From the NCBI RefSeq assembly GCF_044142105.1, contig NZ_JBGTYM010000005.1, positions 1-64,000 on the forward strand: a stretch of 64,000 nt of DNA, given 5' to 3'. This document shows, in pieces, positions 60,003-64,000 of this stretch. Both the position numbers and the translations under genes were made by a program. The notes below the pieces were generated by a model, which made no database searches, was not told the DNA's origin, and was given only the letters and a program-made list of their open reading frames with translations. Origin of the DNA: Pseudogemmobacter sp044142105. GTDB lineage: Bacteria > Pseudomonadota > Alphaproteobacteria > Rhodobacterales > Rhodobacteraceae. Every line of letters begins with the position of its first letter. Position 1 is the stretch's first letter.

Positions 60003-60926
60003 TTATTCTGCGCGTTCGCCTATGCGCATGATTTCCCACTCTAACGTGATGCCGCTGTTTTGGAAAACCTTTTTTCGCACTTCCTCGCCCAGATCTTCCA
60101 GATCGGCCGCCGTGGCGCCGCCTGCGTTGATCAGGAAATTCGAATGCATGGGCGACATCTGCGCGCCGCCGCGGGTGGCGCCGCGCATTCCGGCCTCGTC
60201 GATGACCTTCCAGGCCTTGAGGTCATGATTGTCATCGTCACGATCTGTAGAGGAGTATCCCACCGGATTGCGGAAGGTGGAGCCGGCGCTGCGGTCCTTG
60301 GTGGGTTGGCTGGCGTCGCGCTTGGCGAGTTGGTCTTCCATGCGGGCGGCCAGGGCGGCCGGGTCGCCTGCGGGGGCGCGGAAGGTGGCCGAGACGACTA
60401 CCGCGGCTTCGGGCAGATCGGATTGGCGATAGCGCATGTTTAGGGCGCTGGCGGGCAGGATCTCGGTCCGGCCCTGACGGGTGACGATGCGGATTTCCTC
60501 AAGGAAATCAGCCGTGTAATGGCCGTAGCAGCCCGCATTCATCCGCACAGCGCCGCCGATCGAGCCGGGGATGGTGCGCAGGAAGGTGAGGTCGCGGCCG
60601 GCCTCGGCAGCCTTGCGCGCCACATGGGCGTCAAGCGCGGCGGCACCGGCGATCACCCTGTCCCCTTGAAATTCGATGGCATTGAAGCCGCGCCCCAGGC
60701 GGATGACCACAGCACGCAACCCGCCGTCCCGCACGATCAGGTTCGAGCCGACCCCCATCGGGAAGACCGCGATGGCGGGATCGAGTTTGCCAAGGAAATC
60801 AGCAAGATCGGCCTCGTCGGCGGGCAGGAAAAGATGATCCGCCGGGCCGCCGACGCGCAGCCAGGTGAGATCGGCGAGCGGACGGTTCGGGGTCAGCGTG
60901 CCGCGGGGGGTAGGAAGCGTGGTCAT
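60003..60926 (-). CDS. murB: UDP-N-acetylenolpyruvoylglucosamine reductase
   Basis: A 307-residue FAD enzyme reducing UDP-GlcNAc-enolpyruvate to UDP-MurNAc. Markers are TWLRVGGPADHLFLP, GVGSNLIVRDGG, IPGSIGGAVRMNAGCYG and the catalytic serine region GSTFRNP; the C-terminal MHSNFLINAGGATAAD is standard. It has a weak ribosome site before the ATG at 60926. The upstream gap contains an 11-bp repeat array. Confidence 0.95.
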   Translation of the reverse strand: MTTLPTPRGTLTPNRPLADLTWLRVGGPADHLFLPADEADLADFLGKLDPAIAVFPMGVGSNLIVRDGGLRAVVIRLGRGFNAIEFQGDRVIAGAAALDAHVARKAAEAGRDLTFLRTIPGSIGGAVRMNAGCYGHYTADFLEEIRIVTRQGRTEILPASALNMRYRQSDLPEAAVVVSATFRAPAGDPAALAARMEDQLAKRDASQPTKDRSAGSTFRNPVGYSSTDRDDDNHDLKAWKVIDEAGMRGATRGGAQMSPMHSNFLINAGGATAADLEDLGEEVRKKVFQNSGITLEWEIMRIGERAE

Positions 60927-61005
60927 GAGGGTTGGTAGCCGGGAAGACAGGGGGGCCGCAAGAGTGGCGGAGGGCCGAATTAGCCCTTTGGAATCGTAGA
61001 GAAAA

Positions 61006-61049
61006 TCATGTCTTGCGAAGGTCTTCCCAATGTCTTCCGAACGTCTTCC
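61006..61049. repeat. Four-unit 11-bp repeat array, second copy
   Basis: Read on the minus strand the units are GGAAGACGTTC, GGAAGACATTG, GGAAGACCTTC and GCAAGACATGA, in exact 11-base phase. It sits 80-123 bases upstream of murB and 72 bases past the DUF2484 stop. The same unit, in the opposite orientation, forms the array after recN at 51013-51056. Confidence 0.85.
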
Positions 61050-61120
61050 GGCCAGAGCAACGGCCGGGGGATCAGGTATCTGGGGCGAATCGACAGCGAT
61101 GAAGCGGATTTCACCCCGGC

Positions 61121-61372
61121 CTACTCGGCCGGGTCCACCCGCCGCATCCAGCGCCACAGATAGATCACCGGCCAGCGCAGGACGGAACAGCCGGCGGCGA
61201 GGAAGGCCATGCCCCAGAGCGGCCCCGCCGCCCAGGTCAGCCAGCCCAGAAGCGGGATGCCGATGGCGATGAGGCCATAGGCGGCGCGCCAGTGGTGGTC
61301 GCGCGTGGGCAGCATGGCGATCAGATTGGCGGCCACCAGCCAGAGGAAGGCAAAGGTCAGGGGCAGGCTCAT
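61121..61372 (-). CDS. DUF2484 membrane protein
   Basis: An 83-residue protein with two to three hydrophobic helices (LTFAFLWLVAANLIAML, YGLIAIGIPLLGWLTW, FLAAGCSVLRWPVIYL), matching DUF2484. This family sits between murC and murB in Rhodobacterales and has no known function. It overlaps the preceding paralogue by four bases, so the pair is coupled. A role in cell-wall synthesis is suggested only by position. Confidence 0.8.
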   Translation of the reverse strand: MSLPLTFAFLWLVAANLIAMLPTRDHHWRAAYGLIAIGIPLLGWLTWAAGPLWGMAFLAAGCSVLRWPVIYLWRWMRRVDPAE

Positions 61373-61641
61373 TTGCGGCGCTCCAGTTCGGGCGGAACGG
61401 GCGCGGCGCGGCCGGTCATGCGGCGGAAGACATAGAGAAGTGGATTTCGGAACATCGAGACGAAGGCAAGAAGGGCGAGAATGCAGGCGAGCCAGCCATG
61501 GACATAGCCGATCCAGATGATCAGCAGCGGCGCGGCGATCATCAGCGCGAGGCCCGGCACCATCTGGCGGCGCATGGGCAAAAGCGCTGTGACCGTGGCG
61601 GTAAGCGCCCAGAAGATGGCGGCGATCAGCGCGCCGCTCAT
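61369..61641 (-). CDS. DUF2484 membrane protein, paralogue
   Basis: A 90-residue membrane protein with the same plan as its neighbour: helices LIAAIFWALTATVTALLP, LALMIAAPLLIIWIGYV and CILALLAFVSMFRNPLLYV, then a basic tail. The similarity in size, helix order and the RxPxxYxxR-type end indicates tandem duplication. It follows murC by 73 bases. Confidence 0.8.
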   Translation of the reverse strand: MSGALIAAIFWALTATVTALLPMRRQMVPGLALMIAAPLLIIWIGYVHGWLACILALLAFVSMFRNPLLYVFRRMTGRAAPVPPELERRK

Positions 61642-61714
61642 CCGGCCACCCCGCCTGGGGTTGGGGTACCCGTCTTGACAGGGGTCTGTGGTCTTTTCCC
61701 GGGGCGGCTGCCGG

Positions 61715-63139
61715 TCATGCGGCCTTCCCGATCAGCTTGGCGGGCAGCGCATTGGCCCAGGCCGAGATCGTGCCCGCGCCCAGGCAGACGAAGATGTCGC
61801 CGGGCCGGGCCTGCTCCCGGAAGAGGCGGGCGAGATCGGCCTCGTCGATGCAGGCGCGGGCATGGCGGTGGCCATGGGCGATCAGCCCCGCCACCAGATC
61901 GTCGCGACTGGCGCCGGGGATCGGGTCTTCACCGGCGGCATAGACATCGGCGATGGCGGCGACATCGGCCTCGTTGAAACAGGTGCAAAAGTCTTCGAAC
62001 AGGTTCGAGAGGCGGGTGTAGCGATGCGGCTGGTGGACGGCGATCACCCGCGCGCCAGGCGTGTTCGACACGGCCTGGCGGGCCGCCTTGAGCACGGCGG
62101 CGATTTCCACCGGGTGGTGGCCGTAATCGTCGATGATGGTCACGCCATTCACTTCGGCGACCTTGGTGAAGCGGCGGTTCACGCCCGCAAAGCCCGCCAG
62201 CGCCTCGCGGATCTCGTCTTTCTTCATGCCAAGGTGGCGGGCGACGGCGACGGCGGCCAGCGCGTTCGAGACATTGTGATTGCCGGGCATGGGCAGGGTG
62301 CAGCCCTCGATCATCGCCTCGGGCCCTTCGCTTTGCAGCAGGATGTCGAATTTCGAAGTGGCGCCATCGAAGCTGAGGTTCACGGCGCGGATATCGGCCT
62401 GGGCATTGTAGCCGAAGGTCACGACGCGGCGGTCGGTGACGCGGCCAACCAGGGCCTGAACTTCCGGGTGATCGGTGCAGCAGACCGCAAGGCCGTAGAA
62501 GGGGATATTGGAGACGAAATCGAGGAAGCCCTTGCGCAAGGCTTCGATCGTGCCCCAGTGCTCCATATGCTCGGGGTCGATGTTGGTCACGATGGCGATG
62601 GTCGCGGGAAGGCGGTTGAAGGAGCCGTCGGATTCATCGGCCTCGACCACCATCCATTCCCCTGCCCCGGCCCGCGCGTTCGAGCCGTAGGCATGGATGA
62701 CGCCGCCATTGATCACGGTGGGGTCGAAATTGCCCTTGTCCAGCAAGGTCGCGACCATGGTGGTGGTGGTGGTCTTGCCATGGGTGCCCGCGACCGCGAT
62801 GTTCGACCGCATCCGCATCAGTTCCGCCAGCATTTCGGCGCGGCGGACGACGGGCAGCTTGCGGCGGCGGGCCTCTTCCAGTTCGGGATTGCCCTTCTTG
62901 ATGGCGGAAGAGATCACCACCACTGCGGCCTCGCCCAGATTCTGGGCGCTCTGCCCTTCAAAGAAGCGCGCGCCCAGTTTCACCAGCCGGTCGGTGATCT
63001 TCGAGGCTTTGGCGTCAGAGCCCTGGACGGTGTAGCCCAGCGTCAGCAGCACTTCGGCGATTCCCGACATGCCGATGCCGCCGATGCCGACGAAATGGAT
63101 CGGGCCAAGTTCCAAGGGCAGTTTCGTGGCGGCGTTCAT
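61715..63139 (-). CDS. murC: UDP-N-acetylmuramate--L-alanine ligase
   Basis: A 474-residue Mur ligase adding L-alanine to UDP-MurNAc. The N-terminal IHFVGIGGIGMSGIAEVL, the ATP loop AVAGTHGKTTTTTMVA and substrate motifs EADESDGSF and HPVEIAAVLKAARQ are all present. Its start overlaps the murG stop by four bases. Complete. Confidence 0.96.
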   Translation of the reverse strand: MNAATKLPLELGPIHFVGIGGIGMSGIAEVLLTLGYTVQGSDAKASKITDRLVKLGARFFEGQSAQNLGEAAVVVISSAIKKGNPELEEARRRKLPVVRRAEMLAELMRMRSNIAVAGTHGKTTTTTMVATLLDKGNFDPTVINGGVIHAYGSNARAGAGEWMVVEADESDGSFNRLPATIAIVTNIDPEHMEHWGTIEALRKGFLDFVSNIPFYGLAVCCTDHPEVQALVGRVTDRRVVTFGYNAQADIRAVNLSFDGATSKFDILLQSEGPEAMIEGCTLPMPGNHNVSNALAAVAVARHLGMKKDEIREALAGFAGVNRRFTKVAEVNGVTIIDDYGHHPVEIAAVLKAARQAVSNTPGARVIAVHQPHRYTRLSNLFEDFCTCFNEADVAAIADVYAAGEDPIPGASRDDLVAGLIAHGHRHARACIDEADLARLFREQARPGDIFVCLGAGTISAWANALPAKLIGKAA

Positions 63140-64000
63140 GTCGGGTCTCCTGCCAGATCTTCAACTAGCGCGACCAGACGTTCGGTCGCATCGGGCCGAC
63201 CCTGGGCAAGGGCATTGGCGGCCATGATCTCGGCCCCGCGCGGGTTTTCGAGAACCGCCGCCATCTGCGCCGCAAGCGTGGCGGCGTCAAGCCGGTTTTC
63301 CGGGATGACGATGGCGGCCTCGGCCTCGGCCAGGCCACGGGCATTGGCGGATTGGTGATCGGCCGTGGCCGCAGCGAAGGGGACAAGGATCGCAGGGCGG
63401 CCGATGGCCGAGATATCGGCGATGGAGGAGGCGCCCGAGCGCGAGATCACCAGTTGCGCTTCGGAAAGCCGGCGCGGGATATCGGCAAAGAAGGGGGCGA
63501 TTTCGGCGGCGACGCCCGCTGCGGCATAGGCGGCCTCGGCCCGGGTGGCATCTTCGTCGCGGGCCTGATGGGCGACGCGGAGATTGTCGCGCAGGGCTTG
63601 CGGCAGCAGCGCGACGGCGGCGGGGACCACGTCCGACAGGATGCGGGCGCCCTGGCTGCCGCCGATCACCACAAGGCTCATCGGATAGTCGCCGGGCGGG
63701 ATATAGGGGGCGCCTGCCCGGTCGCGCACGGTCTGGCGGACGGGATTGCCGGTGGCGACGCCTTCGATCCCGTCGGGCAAGGTTGCAGGCCAGGTGCCGC
63801 AGGCGATGGTCTGGACCCGGGAGGCGAAGAGGCGGTTGACCCGGCCCAGCACGCCGTTCTGTTCATGGATCATGCGCGGGCGGCGCAACAGAAAGGCCGC
63901 CGTGAGCGCGGGGATCGAAGGATAGCCGCCGAAGCCCACCACCACGGCGGGCCGGTCGGTCAGTTGCGACCACAGCGCCGAAACCACGCCGCCAGCGATG
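63136..64000 (-). CDS. murG: MurG glycosyltransferase, partial at window edge
   Basis: The C-terminal ~288 residues of the lipid II-forming N-acetylglucosaminyltransferase; the start lies beyond position 64000. Present are VVVGFGGYPSIPALTAAFL, the motif HEQNGVLGRVNRL, the UDP-binding GGSQGARILS and SRSGASSIADISAIGRPAILVPF with the end TADHQSANA. It leads the murG-murC-DUF2484-murB-ddl-ftsQA run seen here. Confidence 0.95.
   Translation of the reverse strand, partial: IAGGVVSALWSQLTDRPAVVVGFGGYPSIPALTAAFLLRRPRMIHEQNGVLGRVNRLFASRVQTIACGTWPATLPDGIEGVATGNPVRQTVRDRAGAPYIPPGDYPMSLVVIGGSQGARILSDVVPAAVALLPQALRDNLRVAHQARDEDATRAEAAYAAAGVAAEIAPFFADIPRRLSEAQLVISRSGASSIADISAIGRPAILVPFAAATADHQSANARGLAEAEAAIVIPENRLDAATLAAQMAAVLENPRGAEIMAANALAQGRPDATERLVALVEDLAGDPT

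Noticed and set aside
1..64000. CRISPR arrays
   Set aside because: No direct repeats of 24-40 bases with regular unique spacers were seen; the only repeat arrays are the decamer cluster at 6537 and the 11-base arrays.

Overview
The window looks like a GC-rich alphaproteobacterium of the Rhodobacterales (Rhodobacter/Paracoccus type). The evidence is a permuted two-piece tmRNA with the tag ANDNRAPVALAA, the alpha-type SspB adaptor, a trgA-trgB-cysK tellurite neighbourhood, a DUF1476 F1-ATPase inhibitor (zeta) gene, a split-type methionine synthase set, and a mur/fts cluster with DUF2484 genes between murC and murB. No photosynthesis genes are visible.

Layout. (1) 1-6890 is an integrated element next to tRNA-Ser(GGA). 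It has an IS3-type transposase remnant, a DUF5681 gene and a ParB-domain DNA methyltransferase on the minus strand. On the plus strand are an XRE repressor, an ImmA/IrrE metallopeptidase, DUF3489, DUF2924 and a large serine recombinase, followed by an array of TTCCCTGTTC-like repeats. (2) 6892-20147 is mostly minus-strand core genes: tRNA-Ser, AlaX-like editing protein, MscS-type channel, cysK, a secreted protein, a class III transaminase with its probable GntR regulator, trgB, trgA, a cyclopropane-fatty-acid synthase relative, photolyase, and a class V aminotransferase homologue without the desulfurase cysteine. (3) 20571-31005 is mostly plus strand: a polyamine-type binding protein, an Lrp regulator divergent from dadA, ssrA, DUF1194, a TRIC channel, a chrB-like gene with chrA, sspB, a methyltransferase, fumC and three small genes. 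(4) 30984-35436 holds DUF1638, a newly read 52-residue membrane protein, a corrinoid protein and a betaine/homocysteine methyltransferase, interrupted by a PA0069-type radical SAM gene and an orphan gene. (5) 35634-50853 holds DUF1476, purC-purS, a P450 with a membrane hydrolase, ccdA, tusA, an orphan gene, rne, dctD-dctB, purQ, a glycolate/D-lactate-type FAD dehydrogenase and two 53-residue DUF3563-like genes. (6) 51071-64000 is recN, bamD, lpxC, ftsZ, ftsA, ftsQ, ddl, murB, two DUF2484 genes, murC and a partial murG, all on the minus strand.

How the genes connect. ssrA and sspB together give tagging of stalled proteins and delivery to ClpXP. The corrinoid protein, homocysteine methyltransferase and DUF1638 protein probably form part of a multi-protein methionine synthase. 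The late mur/fts block makes peptidoglycan precursors and the divisome; hairpins after ftsA and a good promoter in front of ftsZ suggest ftsZ is transcribed separately.

The least explained signals are two copies of a four-unit 11-bp array (51013-51056 and 61006-61049), the repeat array beside the recombinase, a duplicated tmRNA 3' segment, clustered extragenic hairpins of a shared type, and a DctD-like regulator that has lost the GAFTGA loop.
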